Below are positions 26,136 through 35,280 of a stretch of 64,000 nucleotides of DNA, piece after piece (positions within the stretch are counted from its first letter, which is position 1; every line of letters begins with the position of its first letter). The stretch is taken from the NCBI GenBank assembly GCA_963745955.1, contig CAVUZI010000007.1, positions 1-64,000 on the forward strand, read 5' to 3'. Below the pieces are notes generated by a model, which had not been told where the DNA came from, made no database searches, and saw only the letters and a list, made by a program, of their open reading frames with translations. Source of the DNA: Bog-756 sp963745955. GTDB lineage: Bacteria > Actinomycetota > Acidimicrobiia > Acidimicrobiales > RAAP-2. A program made the translations under genes and the position numbers.

Positions 26136-27621
26136 TCACGAGTCCGGGTCGGCCCCGGCCCGGCCGATGGCCGCCCGCAGCCGGTCCAAGGTCCGCTCGG
26201 GCCCGAGTGCTTCGAGGGCCTCGAACAGCGGAGGACCCACCCGTCGACCGGTGACCGCCACCCGGATGGGCGCCTGGGCCTTGCCCAGCTTGCGGTCCAC
26301 ACCCTCGCCCACGGCCAGCGTGGCGGCATGGAGGGCGTCGTGGGTCCAGCTGCCGGCGAGGTCCTCGTAGGCCTCGACGGCCCCCGACAGGATGGTGACG
26401 GCCAGGTCGTCGCTGGCGATGGCCTTGGCCCATGCCTCGTCGTCGATGGGCGGGGTGTCGAGGAACATGAAGTCGACCATGGCCGGGACCTCGCTGAGGA
26501 CGGCCACCCGCTCCTGGACCACCGGGGCCAGGGCGGCGAACACCGCCTCGTCGAAGCTCGAGTCGGCCCACGGCACACGGTCACCGGTCAGCCAGGGCCG
26601 GCACGCCTCGATGAACGCCCCGGTCGGCATGGCCCGGATGTACTCACCGTTGATATGGGTGAGCTTGACCACGTCGAAGAAGGCCGGGGAATGGTTCACG
26701 TCCTCCAGGCGGAACCACTCGAGCATCTGGCCGACGTCGAAGATCTCCTGGCCCCCGGGAGGGCTCCACCCGAGCAGGCCCAGGTAGTTCACGAAGGCGT
26801 CGGGCAGGTACCCCTGGTCCCGGTACGACTCGACGGCCACCGGGTCCCGGCGCTTGGACAGTTTCTTCCGCTGCTCGTTGACCAGCATGGGCAGGTGGGC
26901 GAAGATCGGCAGCGGGGGTGCAGGCAGGGGCCCCGAACCGGTCGATCCGTCGGTCGTCCAGCCGATCGAGGTCAACGCCTCCCACACCAGCACCCCTTTG
27001 GGCGTGGTCGGCAGCAGGTCTTCGCCCCGGATGACGTGGGTGATGGCCATATCGATGTCGTCGACCACGTTGGCCAGGACGAACAGGGGGTCGCCATTGG
27101 CCTTCACGGCCACGAAGTCGTCCATGGCCGCACAGGGAAACTCGACCACGCCCCGGATCACGTCGCGCACGATCGTCGTCCCCTCGTCGGGGGTGACGGA
27201 ACCTGAGGGCCGTTCCGTGGCCACGGGCCAGCTTGCGGTGGCGGCAGAAGCCGTCGTAGCCGGGAGTCAGGATCCCGTTCGCCTTGTTGCGGGCCTCGAT
27301 CTCCGTGCGGGTGCAGTCGCACGCATAGAGGTACCCGGCCGCCCAGAGCGCGTCGACGGCCTGGTGGTAGCGATCGGTGCGCAGCGACTGGCGGAACGGG
27401 CCCTCGTCGGGATCCATCCCCAGCCAGTGCATGGCCGAGATGATCCCGTCCACCCACTCCTCGCGACCCCGCTCGGCGTCGGTGTCCTCGATGCGGAGCA
27501 CGAAGGTGCCGCCCGACTGACGGGCCACCAACCAGTTGAACCACGCCGTGCGGGCGCTGCCGACGTGGAAGTAGCCCGTGGGCGACGGGGCGAAGCGGAC
27601 CCTCGGGGTCTCTTCCGACAC
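26136..27621 (-). CDS. gltX: Glutamyl-tRNA synthetase, one frameshift
   Basis: This enzyme charges tRNA-Glu with glutamate. The N-terminal frame has FAPSPTGYFHVGSARTAW (HIGH motif) and IEDTDAERG. The second frame has ITHVIRGEDLL, the KKLSKRR signature (KMSKS equivalent) and a C-terminal anticodon-binding region. The frame shifts at a run of five C near 27190-27200; with four C the expected RFR-PDEGTTIVRDVIRG is read. Because gltX is essential, an assembly indel is the best explanation. GTG 27621 has AGGGG upstream and lies 7 nt after the ferredoxin stop. Full length would be about 494 residues. Confidence 0.9.
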
Positions 27622-27628
27622 CCCTCGG

Positions 27629-27826
27629 TTACTCGTCCTCGACGATGGTGATGGCACCGGTGGGGCAACCATTGGCTGCCTGGCGGACCTTCTCGCGCAA
27701 CTCCTCACCCGGGTTCTCGTTCAGCACGTACAGAAATCCGTCGTCGCGCACCTCGAATACCTCGGGTGCGATCCCCATGCAGACGGCGTTGCTGGCACAC
27801 TCGTCGTAATCGACAACAATCTTCAC
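27629..27826 (-). CDS. [3Fe-4S]-type ferredoxin
   Basis: This 65-residue ferredoxin has cysteines at 10, 16 and 54 (C-x5-C ... C-P) and Asn at position 13 where a [4Fe-4S] protein has Cys, so a [3Fe-4S] cluster is expected. Such ferredoxins donate electrons to cytochromes P450 and similar oxygenases. GTG 27826 has GGAGG 8 nt upstream. It is transcribed ahead of gltX with a 7-nt gap; no P450 is present in the window. Confidence 0.9.
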   Translation of the reverse strand: MKIVVDYDECASNAVCMGIAPEVFEVRDDGFLYVLNENPGEELREKVRQAANGCPTGAITIVEDE

Positions 27827-28005
27827 GTGATGCCTCCGGAAGCTCGGTGAACCAGCCCGAGTGTACCGGCCCGCCGGCCGCCGGCCGGGACGCCACCGGG
27901 GACCCCCGGGTCGTGGGCTTCGGGCCGTCGACCCCACGGGAGGATCGGAGATGTCGATGCCCACGGTCGGCGGCAAGGTGACCCCCGGTGGGGTAGAAAT
28001 CACCA

Positions 28006-29346
28006 ATGCTCCCGCCCCCCTCGAATTCCACGTCCCACCGGGATCCGGCGTCCCGCCGCGATCCGACGGGTCGGCGGGGTCCCCGCGGGGCGCGCCGCGC
28101 CCGCCGTTGGTCGGCCGTCGTCCTACTCGGCGCGTTCGCCCTCCTGTCCGCCTCCTGCTCGTCGAGCTCGAACAGTGCCGGTACCACCTCGTCGACCGAG
28201 GCCACATCCTCTTCCGGCGCGCCTTCGCCGACCACGCCGGCCACGCTGTCCGCCGGCGGCCTGCCCGGCGTCCGTCACGTGTTCGTGATCGCCCTGGAGA
28301 ACGAGGGGTACGACGTCACCTTCGGCACCCCGTTCAACGACCCGTACCTGGCCACGACCCTGCCGGCTGCCGGAGCGCTCCTGACCAACTACTACGCCAT
28401 CGGGCACTTCTCGAACGACAACTACGTCGCGCTGGTCTCGGGGCAGGCGCCCAATCCCCTGAACCAGGCCGACTGCATCGACTTCGTCGACTTCCCCCCG
28501 ACCGCCACCGTGGCCGCCGACGGCCAGATCTCGGATTCGGGCTGCATCTTCCCCGACTCGGTCACCACGCTCGCCAACCAGCTGACCCAGGCGCACCTCA
28601 CGTGGAAGGGCTATATGCAGGACATGGGCAACGTCCCATCGCGTGAGTCGGCCGTGTGCGGACACGCCGCCATCGGGACACCCGACAAGACCGAGACGGC
28701 GGTGCCCGGGGACGGGTACGCAGCCCGCCACAACCCCTTCGTCTACTTCCACTCGATCATCGACGACACCGCCTACTGCGACGCCCGCGTGGTGCCGCTC
28801 GGTACCACCGCCGGGACCATGCCGGTCGGCACTCCGAAGGGGGTCACCGGGCTGGCCGCCGATCTCAAGTCGGTCTCGACCACACCCAATTTCAGCTTCA
28901 TCACCCCCAATCTCTGTTACGACGGGCACGATGCCCCCTGCATCAACCAGCAGGCATCGCCATCGCCGTTGACCAACATCGACACCTTCCTGCAGACCTG
29001 GGTGCCGCTCATCACCGCCTCTCCGGCCTTCAAGGAGAACGGCCTGCTCGAGATCACCTTCGACGAGGCCGACACCGACAACGGGAACCCGGCCGACGCC
29101 ACCGCGTGCTGCAACGAGATGCCCGGGCCGGCCTCGGCCCAGCCCGGGATCACCGGCCCGGGGGGTGGCCGCATCGGCACCGTGCTCATCTCACCGTTCA
29201 TCAAGGGCGGAACGGTGAGCGCTGTCCCGTACAACCACTACTCGACCCTGGCCACCATCGAGGACATCTTCGGCCTGCCCAAGCTGGGCCAGGCCAAGAC
29301 GGTGAGCGCCACCTTCGGGAGGGATGTCTTCAACCGGACCGGCTGA
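28006..29346 (+). CDS. SapM-like phosphoesterase lipoprotein
   Basis: This 446-residue secreted protein has basic residues, then the hydrophobic VVLLGAFALL and the lipobox LSASC, so it is probably a membrane-anchored lipoprotein. A Ser/Thr-rich linker follows. The catalytic domain has HVFVIALENEGYD, a NYYAIGHFSNDNYVALVSGQ block and LLEITFDEADTDN, as in the PF04185 phosphoesterases including mycobacterial SapM phosphatidylinositol-3-phosphatase. The role is phosphate scavenging or lipid dephosphorylation outside the cell. It is convergent with yoaK. Confidence 0.83.
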   Translation: MLPPPSNSTSHRDPASRRDPTGRRGPRGARRARRWSAVVLLGAFALLSASCSSSSNSAGTTSSTEATSSSGAPSPTTPATLSAGGLPGVRHVFVIALENEGYDVTFGTPFNDPYLATTLPAAGALLTNYYAIGHFSNDNYVALVSGQAPNPLNQADCIDFVDFPPTATVAADGQISDSGCIFPDSVTTLANQLTQAHLTWKGYMQDMGNVPSRESAVCGHAAIGTPDKTETAVPGDGYAARHNPFVYFHSIIDDTAYCDARVVPLGTTAGTMPVGTPKGVTGLAADLKSVSTTPNFSFITPNLCYDGHDAPCINQQASPSPLTNIDTFLQTWVPLITASPAFKENGLLEITFDEADTDNGNPADATACCNEMPGPASAQPGITGPGGGRIGTVLISPFIKGGTVSAVPYNHYSTLATIEDIFGLPKLGQAKTVSATFGRDVFNRTG

Positions 29347-29357
29347 TCGGATCCGGG

Positions 29358-30092
29358 TCAGGTGGCCGCGTCCCATACCGGGTGCGACCTCGACAGCCGG
29401 CCGGCGATGACGGCCACCGGCGCCAGCAGGAGCAGGGCGAAGGCAAGACCCACCGGCTTGCCGAGATGGAGGACGCAGACGGCGCCGACCACGGCGCCGG
29501 CGAACATGGCCAGGACCGAGAGCCCGCGCCGGCCGACGCGTGAATCGGTCCCACCGGCCAGACGGCCGTCCGATGCCGCACCGACGATGGTCTGGGTCAG
29601 CACGGTCGTGGTCAGATCGGGCACGGCCAGCTTGCGGGCCGTGCCGTTCTGCAACCCCATGGCCAGACCCATCAGTCCGATGAGGACGTAGCGTGACGCG
29701 CCCGAACCGAGGTCGGTCACGCTCCAGCCGACCACGAGGGCCACCGCCACCAGTCCGGCCTGGAAGGTGGTGGACACGGCCAGCATCCGGCCGCGCCGAG
29801 GTCCGACACGTGAGACCAGCCGCCCGCTGCACAGGGCGCCGACGAAGAACGCACCCAGGGCAGCCAGCGAGGCGCCGATCGAGAACCCTTTGGCGCCGGT
29901 GAGGGCGAAGGCCAGAAACACCACGTTTCCCGTCATGTTGGCCACGAAGACATGACCGAGGACCAGATAGCTGAATGCATCCACCAGGCCGGTGACCACG
30001 GTGAGGGCCACCAGGAGCGGGGCCAGGGGCCCGTGTCTGTCGCCGCTGGGCGGCACCAGCGTGTGCCAGGCGTCGGAGACTGTGGTCATCAT
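29358..30092 (-). CDS. YoaK-family (DUF1275) membrane protein
   Basis: This 244-residue polytopic membrane protein has about six hydrophobic segments. Signatures of the family include VTGLVDAFSYLVLGHVFVANMTGNVVFLAFAL near the N-terminus and MGLAMGLQNGTARKLAVPDLTTTVLTQTI in the middle. The transported substrate is unknown. It lies 26 nt downstream of the ABC-F gene on the same strand, so the two are likely co-transcribed. Confidence 0.85.
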   Translation of the reverse strand: MMTTVSDAWHTLVPPSGDRHGPLAPLLVALTVVTGLVDAFSYLVLGHVFVANMTGNVVFLAFALTGAKGFSIGASLAALGAFFVGALCSGRLVSRVGPRRGRMLAVSTTFQAGLVAVALVVGWSVTDLGSGASRYVLIGLMGLAMGLQNGTARKLAVPDLTTTVLTQTIVGAASDGRLAGGTDSRVGRRGLSVLAMFAGAVVGAVCVLHLGKPVGLAFALLLLAPVAVIAGRLSRSHPVWDAAT

Positions 30093-30118
30093 CGGAGTAC
30101 CTCCCGCTCGTCAGGTCT

Positions 30119-31792
30119 TCACGTACCGTACGTGAGCTCGAGCGAGCGTGAGATGTCCACCGATCCGAGTAGCTGACGGTCGTGGGAGACCAGCAACAAG
30201 GTGCCCCCGAACGCGGCCAGGGCCGACTCGAGCTGCTCGATCGCCGGCAGGTCGAGATGGTTGGTGGGCTCGTCCAGGACCAGAAAATTGACACCCCGCC
30301 CCTGGAACACGGCCAGCTCGGCCCGGGTTCGCTCGCCGGGCGAGAGTGAGCTGCTCGGTCTGGTCACGTGGTCGGCGTCCAGCCCGAACTTGGCCAGCAA
30401 CGACCTCGCCTCGGACGGGGCGAGCTGACACCGTTCCGTCACCGTGCTGACCAGGTCGCGGTCGCCACCCATGGCCCGGCGGTCCTGGCCCAGCTCCCCC
30501 ACCACCACGCTCGGTCCCATCCACCGGGCCCCGGCAGCCAACGGCAGGGTACCCAGCAGCGCCGAGACCAACGTGGACTTTCCCGTCCCGTTGGCCCCGG
30601 TCAGCGCCACCCGCTCCCCCCAGTCGATCTCGATGTCGACGGGTCCCATCCGGAACGAGCCCCGCTCGATGACCGCACCGTCCAGCCGGGCCACGACGGC
30701 GCCGGCCCGTGCCGACTCTTCGATCGTGAACCGCAGGTCCCACCCCTCGAACGGCTTCTCCACCACTTCGAGGTTGTCCATGGCTCGCTCGGTCTGGCGC
30801 GCCTTGGCCGCCAGCTTCTCCGTGCGGTTGATCCGGAAGTCGCGTTGCGCCTTGTCGTTGTCGCGCTGGTTCCGGGACTCCCGGCGGACACCGCTGGTGG
30901 CCCACTGGCGCTGCCGCTCGGCCCGGCTCTCCAGTTGACGTCGCTGGCGGTCGTAGCGCTCGTAGGCCTCGGAGGCGTGGCGACCGGCGTGTTCGCGCTC
31001 CGCCAGGTAGCCACTCCACCCACCCCCGTACTGACGGGCGGACCGGCTGTGGGGATCGAGCTCGAGCACCGTCGTCACCGTCCGCTCGAGGAAGTCGCGA
31101 TCGTGGGAGACGATGACCGTCCCACCGCGGCGCGACCGGACCCATGCCTCGAGCCGTCCGAGCCCCTCGAAGTCGAGATCGTTGGTCGGCTCGTCGAGCA
31201 GGGTGATGTCGAAGAGCGAGAGCTCGATGGCGGCCAACGCCACCTTGGCCTCCTGGCCGCCCGACAACGAGGACACCTCGGCCTCGGCCAGTTCGGAGCC
31301 GACGCCGAGCCCAGTGAGGACATCGTCGATCCGCGCGTCCAGATCGGCGGCTCCCAGCGAATTGAACCGGTCGAGCGCGACCTCGTAGCGGTGCCCGGCG
31401 GCACCGGTTCCCTCGGCCAGGCCCGCGGCCGCCTCGGTCAGCTCCAATTCGGCGGCCCGGGCGCCGGTGCGACGGGTCAGCGCCCGCCGGACCGTCTCGC
31501 CGCTGACGACCTCATGCTCCTGGGACAGGTAGCCACGTGTGGCCCTCGGCGGGTCCAGGACGATCTGACCCTCGTCGGGTGCGATGACGCCGGCCAATAG
31601 CTGGAGGAGGGTCGACTTGCCGACGCCGTTCGGGCCGACCACCCCGATCCGGCTGTCGGGGCCGACCGTCAGGGAGACCTGATCGAGGACGGTACGCCCA
31701 CCGCGGTCATGGGTCAGCCCGCGCGCCACCAGCGTGGCCGGCGTCGACAAGCGAGCGGTTGATCGAGAGGGTGGAGTGCGGGGCGCGGGCAA
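30119..31792 (-). CDS. ABC-F ATPase
   Basis: This 557-residue protein has two ABC domains and no membrane segment. The first Walker A is GPNGVGKSTLL with signature LSGGQEAKVALA and LLDEPTNDLD; the second is GANGTGKSTLV with LSPGERTRAELA and VLDEPTNHLD. The long charged linker between them (RQRRQLESRAERQRQWA) is typical of ribosome-binding ABC-F factors, which include translation factors and antibiotic-resistance proteins. TTG 31792 has GGAGG about 6 nt upstream. Resistance function cannot be told from sequence. Confidence 0.88.
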   Translation of the reverse strand: MPAPRTPPSRSTARLSTPATLVARGLTHDRGGRTVLDQVSLTVGPDSRIGVVGPNGVGKSTLLQLLAGVIAPDEGQIVLDPPRATRGYLSQEHEVVSGETVRRALTRRTGARAAELELTEAAAGLAEGTGAAGHRYEVALDRFNSLGAADLDARIDDVLTGLGVGSELAEAEVSSLSGGQEAKVALAAIELSLFDITLLDEPTNDLDFEGLGRLEAWVRSRRGGTVIVSHDRDFLERTVTTVLELDPHSRSARQYGGGWSGYLAEREHAGRHASEAYERYDRQRRQLESRAERQRQWATSGVRRESRNQRDNDKAQRDFRINRTEKLAAKARQTERAMDNLEVVEKPFEGWDLRFTIEESARAGAVVARLDGAVIERGSFRMGPVDIEIDWGERVALTGANGTGKSTLVSALLGTLPLAAGARWMGPSVVVGELGQDRRAMGGDRDLVSTVTERCQLAPSEARSLLAKFGLDADHVTRPSSSLSPGERTRAELAVFQGRGVNFLVLDEPTNHLDLPAIEQLESALAAFGGTLLLVSHDRQLLGSVDISRSLELTYGT

Positions 31793-31848
31793 CCGGAACC
31801 TCCGGGACCATGGGACGAGGGTCGGACACGGGGCAACCTGTTCTCAGC

Positions 31849-31877
31849 GCACGGGTCAAGAGTAGCGCCACCCGTGC
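31849..31877. terminator. Intergenic hairpin downstream of thiolase operon
   Basis: GCACGGGT and ACCCGTGC form a perfect 8-bp stem with a 13-nt loop, about 75 nt beyond the stop of the last thiolase gene on the minus strand. There is no T-tract. It is a possible terminator or RNA-end stabiliser. Confidence 0.35.
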
Positions 31878-31952
31878 GGGCTTGCGGGACGGCGGACGGC
31901 GGGACGGAGGCGTCGAGTAGCGCCGGCGCTCCTCCGGTGACGGCCTGTCCCG

Positions 31953-33107
31953 TTACGGCTTTTCGCTCCCGACCACCCACATGGAAAAGAACTGCGAACC
32001 GCCGCCGTAGGCCTGGCCGAGGGCCAGTCTCGCCCCGTCGATCTGGTGCTCGCCGGCCTGGCCCCTCACCTGCATGGCCACCTCGAGGAACCGGAGCATC
32101 CCCGACGCACCGATCGGGTTCGACGACAGCACGCCTCCCGACGTGTTCCACGGGATGTCCCCGTCGAAGGCGGTGGCACCTGACTCGGTCAGCTTCCATC
32201 CGTCGCCCAGGTCGCAGAAGCCGAGGTTCTCCAGCCACATCGGCTCGTACCAGCTGAACGGCACGTACACCTCGGCCACGTCGATCTGCCGGCGCGGATC
32301 GGTGATGCCGGCCTGGGCGTAGACGTCGGCCGAGCAGTCCCGGCCGGCTTGCGGATTGACCTGGTCGCGGCCGGCGAACATGGTGGGCTCGGACCGCATG
32401 GCCGTCCCGTGGATCCATGCCGGTGGGAACTCTCCGGACACCGCGTCCTCGGCCGCCAGCACCATGGCCGCAGCGCCGTCCGAGGACGGGCAGGCCTCGA
32501 GGTAGCGGAGCGGGTCCCACAGCATCATCGAGTCCTCGACCATCTTCATGTCGATGTCGGCCAGGTGCAGGTGGGCGTACGGGTTTCGCATGGCGTTCTG
32601 CCGGTCCTTGACCGCCACCATCCGACCGATGTACTCGGGCGCCCCCGACCGGCGCATGTAGGCACGGATGTGGGGGGCGAAGTATCCACCCGCCCCGGCC
32701 AGCAGCGGGGCGGCGAATGGCTGCGGCACCGAGAGCGCCCACATGGCGTCCGAGTCGGACTGCTTCTCGTAGGCCACGGTCAGGACCCGCTTGTGGATCC
32801 CCGCCGACACCAGGTGGGCGGCCACCAGGGCGGTCGATCCTCCCACCGAGCCCGCGGTGTGCACCCGGATCATGGGCTTGCCCACGGCGCCGAGAGCGGG
32901 GGCCAGGTACAGCTCGGGCATCATGTTGCCCTCGAACATGTCCGGGGCCTTCCCGATGACCACGGCGTCGATATCGGTCCAGGTCAGATCGGCGTCGGCC
33001 AGGGCCATCTTGGCCGCCTCCCGCACCAGGCCGGCGATGGAGACGTCCTCCCGCTTGGCCTTGTGGTGGGTCTGTCCCACGCCGATGACTGCGCAACGCT
33101 CTGCCAT
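31953..33107 (-). CDS. Thiolase-fold lipid-transfer protein (Ltp-like)
   Basis: This 384-residue thiolase-superfamily protein has the N-terminal half with MMPELYLAPALGAVGKPMIRVHTAGSVGGSTALVAAHLV, where the usual nucleophilic Cys is replaced (TAGSVGGS). The C-terminal half has VYVPFSWYEP and SSNPIGASGMLRFLEVAMQV. Loss of the Cys is shared with Ltp2-type thiolase-like aldolases of steroid side-chain degradation, which work with DUF35 partners. ATG 33107 overlaps the upstream stop (TGATG). It is the last gene of a four-gene operon. Substrate is inferred only from context. Confidence 0.82.
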   Translation of the reverse strand: MAERCAVIGVGQTHHKAKREDVSIAGLVREAAKMALADADLTWTDIDAVVIGKAPDMFEGNMMPELYLAPALGAVGKPMIRVHTAGSVGGSTALVAAHLVSAGIHKRVLTVAYEKQSDSDAMWALSVPQPFAAPLLAGAGGYFAPHIRAYMRRSGAPEYIGRMVAVKDRQNAMRNPYAHLHLADIDMKMVEDSMMLWDPLRYLEACPSSDGAAAMVLAAEDAVSGEFPPAWIHGTAMRSEPTMFAGRDQVNPQAGRDCSADVYAQAGITDPRRQIDVAEVYVPFSWYEPMWLENLGFCDLGDGWKLTESGATAFDGDIPWNTSGGVLSSNPIGASGMLRFLEVAMQVRGQAGEHQIDGARLALGQAYGGGSQFFSMWVVGSEKP

Positions 33108-34183
33108 CACTCACCCTCCAGGACACAGACGAGGTTCTGTTGCAGGCAAGGGCCCGATGTGGCGTGGGCCACCGCCCGGTGGGCCTGGCCCGAGGAGATC
33201 CGGGTGGCCGCCTCACCGATGCGGATGAGGCCGGCCGACATGATCGGGTTGGCAGCCAGCGGGCCGCCGGAAGGGTTGATGGTGACGGTGTCGTCCAGTC
33301 CGAGTGCGTCCCGCAGGATGATCTCCTGGTGGGCATAGGGGGCATGGATCTCGGCCACGTCGACACGGTTGTCGGCCAGGCCGGCCACTTCTGCGGCCTT
33401 GGTCGTCGACGGCGACGTGGTCAGGTCGCGGGCGCCGAGCGAGTGGGACTCCATCCGGTGGTCGAACCCCGTGATCCACGCCGGGTTCTTCGACCACCGG
33501 GCGGCCTTGTCCCCTGCCGCCAACACGATGGCGGCCGCGCCGTCGGTGATGGGCGGCAGGGTGTGGCGCCTCAATGGTGAGACCACATACTCGTCCTCCA
33601 GCAGCTTCTCGACAGGTACGTCTTTTGCCACCTGCGCCTTGGGGTTGGACATGGCGTCCTTCCGGCTGCGGGCGGCGATGGCCGCGAACTCCTGCTCGGT
33701 GCCCTTGCCCGCGTCGATGAGAGCACGGGCCTGCAGCGCGGCCAGGCTGACCGGGTCGGCCCACAGGGGGGCCATGTAGTACGGATCGAGCTGGAGGGTC
33801 AGGATCTCGTTGAGGTTGCCGAGCGACGAGCGCCCGAAGCTGTAGACCAGAGCGGCATCGATCTCCCCCTCCTGGAGAAGGACCCAGGCCTCGTAGAGGG
33901 CCCAGGCTCCGTCCATCTCGACGTGGCTCTCGGCCCTCGGTGGCCACACCCCCACCGCGTCGAGGGCCATCACGAAACTGAACGGGCCACCGATCAGGTA
34001 GTCGGTCGAGCCCGAGCAGATGAAGTCGACGTCGTCCTTGGTGATCCCGATGTTGCCGAACACCTCGGCGATCACCGGCATGAGCATCTCGACCTCGTTG
34101 TGCTCCTCGTCACGGCGAACATTCTGCGATTGTGCGAACGAGGCGACGGACACGGGTCGGTTGGTTCGGGCGGCGGCGCTCAC
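33107..34183 (-). CDS. Thiolase-fold protein, second paralogue
   Basis: This 358-residue thiolase-superfamily member has VDFICSGSTDYLIGGPFSFVMALDAVG, TDGAAAIVLAAGDKAARW, the conserved AEIHAPYAHQEIILRDALGL and NPSGGPLAANPIMSAGLIRI, and GPCLQQNLVCVLE at the end. The active-site Cys segment near ESHVEMDGAWALYEA lacks a cysteine, so it is not a standard acetyl-transferring thiolase. GTG 34183 overlaps the DUF35 stop by 4 bases. The two paralogues may form a heteromer or act on different CoA esters. Confidence 0.8.
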   Translation of the reverse strand: MSAAARTNRPVSVASFAQSQNVRRDEEHNEVEMLMPVIAEVFGNIGITKDDVDFICSGSTDYLIGGPFSFVMALDAVGVWPPRAESHVEMDGAWALYEAWVLLQEGEIDAALVYSFGRSSLGNLNEILTLQLDPYYMAPLWADPVSLAALQARALIDAGKGTEQEFAAIAARSRKDAMSNPKAQVAKDVPVEKLLEDEYVVSPLRRHTLPPITDGAAAIVLAAGDKAARWSKNPAWITGFDHRMESHSLGARDLTTSPSTTKAAEVAGLADNRVDVAEIHAPYAHQEIILRDALGLDDTVTINPSGGPLAANPIMSAGLIRIGEAATRISSGQAHRAVAHATSGPCLQQNLVCVLEGE

Positions 34184-34692
34184 AGGTAATCCTTGTAGGT
34201 CTCGTAATCGGCGTCGGGCTCACCGTTGGGCCGGAAGTACTTGACCGAGGCCAGTGACGGGGTGAGCTGGTCCGGATCCACCCACACCGCCTCGACCCGC
34301 ATGCCCATGCGGATCTGGTCGGTCGGGGCTTCCTGGATGAGCCCCATGAACGAGAGGTTGGCCCCGTCGAGCAGGACCTGGGCACAGATGTAGGGGATCT
34401 CGATCGACTGTCCGGCGAAGGGAACGTTGACCACGCAGTAGGTGGTGATCGTGCCCACATTGGCCAGTTCGACATCCTCCGTGGTGGGCACGCCGTCGGT
34501 CGGGCACGAGCCCCTCGAGGGGACGTAGACCTTTCCGCAGACGGAGCAGCGCTGGCCCATGAACTTGCCCTGCTCGAGACCGCGCAGGAAGCGGGACTGG
34601 GCCACCCCGGGGGTGAATTCGAAGTCGAGGCGGATCGGAGTGGCCAGGGTGGTCACCGGGCCCAGTCCCGTGGTCTCGGTCTCCGGGCCCAT
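34180..34692 (-). CDS. DUF35 OB-fold protein with partial zinc ribbon
   Basis: This 170-residue acyl-CoA-associated OB-fold protein has an N-terminal rubredoxin-like knuckle, QRCSVCGKVYVPSRGSCPTDG, with three cysteines and Asp in place of the fourth, followed by the OB barrel (GTITTYCVVNVPFAG ... YICAQVLLDG). DUF35 proteins bind the acyl-CoA and partner thiolase-fold enzymes such as Ltp2 or HMG-CoA synthase. It is coupled on both sides by overlapping stop and start codons. Confidence 0.85.
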   Translation of the reverse strand: MGPETETTGLGPVTTLATPIRLDFEFTPGVAQSRFLRGLEQGKFMGQRCSVCGKVYVPSRGSCPTDGVPTTEDVELANVGTITTYCVVNVPFAGQSIEIPYICAQVLLDGANLSFMGLIQEAPTDQIRMGMRVEAVWVDPDQLTPSLASVKYFRPNGEPDADYETYKDYL

Positions 34693-35156
34693 CAGGCGGC
34701 CCCTCCCTTTTGCTCGGGTACGAAGGCCTCGATGTCCGCCATGGCCCCGATCCGTTCCGAGACGGGCCGGAATCGCACGGTCACCCGGTCACCGCTCGAC
34801 AGGTTGTCCGGACCGCCGCTGTCGACGACGTGGAGAAGGGCTGTGTCGGCCCCGTCCAGACGGATGAGCGCCCAGGCGAACGGCCGCTGCAGCGGGTGCT
34901 TGGGCAGCGGATGCGAGACCCAGGCCCAGGACTCGACCGCCCCGCCCGGCCCCACCTCCACGATCTCCCCGGTGTCCTCCCCGGTGGTCGGGTCGTACTC
35001 GGTCGGGGGGACGATGACCGATCCTCCCGACCCCTGCACCCCGAGCAATTTCCCGTCGCGGAGCCCGGTCAGGAAGGCCCCGATGACCGGCCCCACCGAA
35101 CGCGAATACGGATATTCGAGGCGGTGACTCGCATGCAGCACTTCGCTCTCGGGCAT
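34692..35156 (-). CDS. DUF35-like OB-fold protein without zinc ligands
   Basis: This protein of about 154 residues is the first gene of the operon. It keeps the DUF35 architecture (SVGPVIGAFLTGLRDGKLLGVQG, SWAWVSHPLPKHPLQRPFAWALIRLDGADTALLHVVD), but the zinc-ribbon cysteines are absent (KLLGVQGSGGSVIVPPTEYDP). Such a pair of Zn-containing and Zn-free OB proteins recalls ChsH1/ChsH2-type subunits. ATG 35156 with GGGGGGAG upstream is preferred over the longer frame to 35210, which would overlap the putative operator. Confidence 0.78.
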   Translation of the reverse strand: MPESEVLHASHRLEYPYSRSVGPVIGAFLTGLRDGKLLGVQGSGGSVIVPPTEYDPTTGEDTGEIVEVGPGGAVESWAWVSHPLPKHPLQRPFAWALIRLDGADTALLHVVDSGGPDNLSSGDRVTVRFRPVSERIGAMADIEAFVPEQKGGAA

Positions 35157-35202
35157 CCCGATTCTCCCCCCACAACTCGTCGATTCTGGTTTTTTGGGAA
35201 AG

Positions 35203-35216
35203 TAGAACACATTTCA
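35203..35216. promoter_or_regulatory. KstR-like operator
   Basis: TAGAACACATTTCA matches the TetR-type KstR palindrome TNNAACNNGTTNNA except at one position (A for G). It is centred about 53 nt upstream of the DUF35/thiolase operon start and 70 nt upstream of the divergent sulfatase, so it could control both. KstR represses steroid catabolism genes in actinobacteria and is relieved by steroid-CoA esters. Confidence 0.5.
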
Positions 35217-35280
35217 CTTTTGAGCGCCAACAGCGCCGCCCCGGGGGTCGGGCGGCACCGACGGCGCTACCGTGGCACCC

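Noticed and set aside
29191..30294. 367-residue minus-strand open frame
   Set aside because: It only shadows YoaK and the end of ABC-F; composition is Arg/Pro/Gly-rich with no motif.
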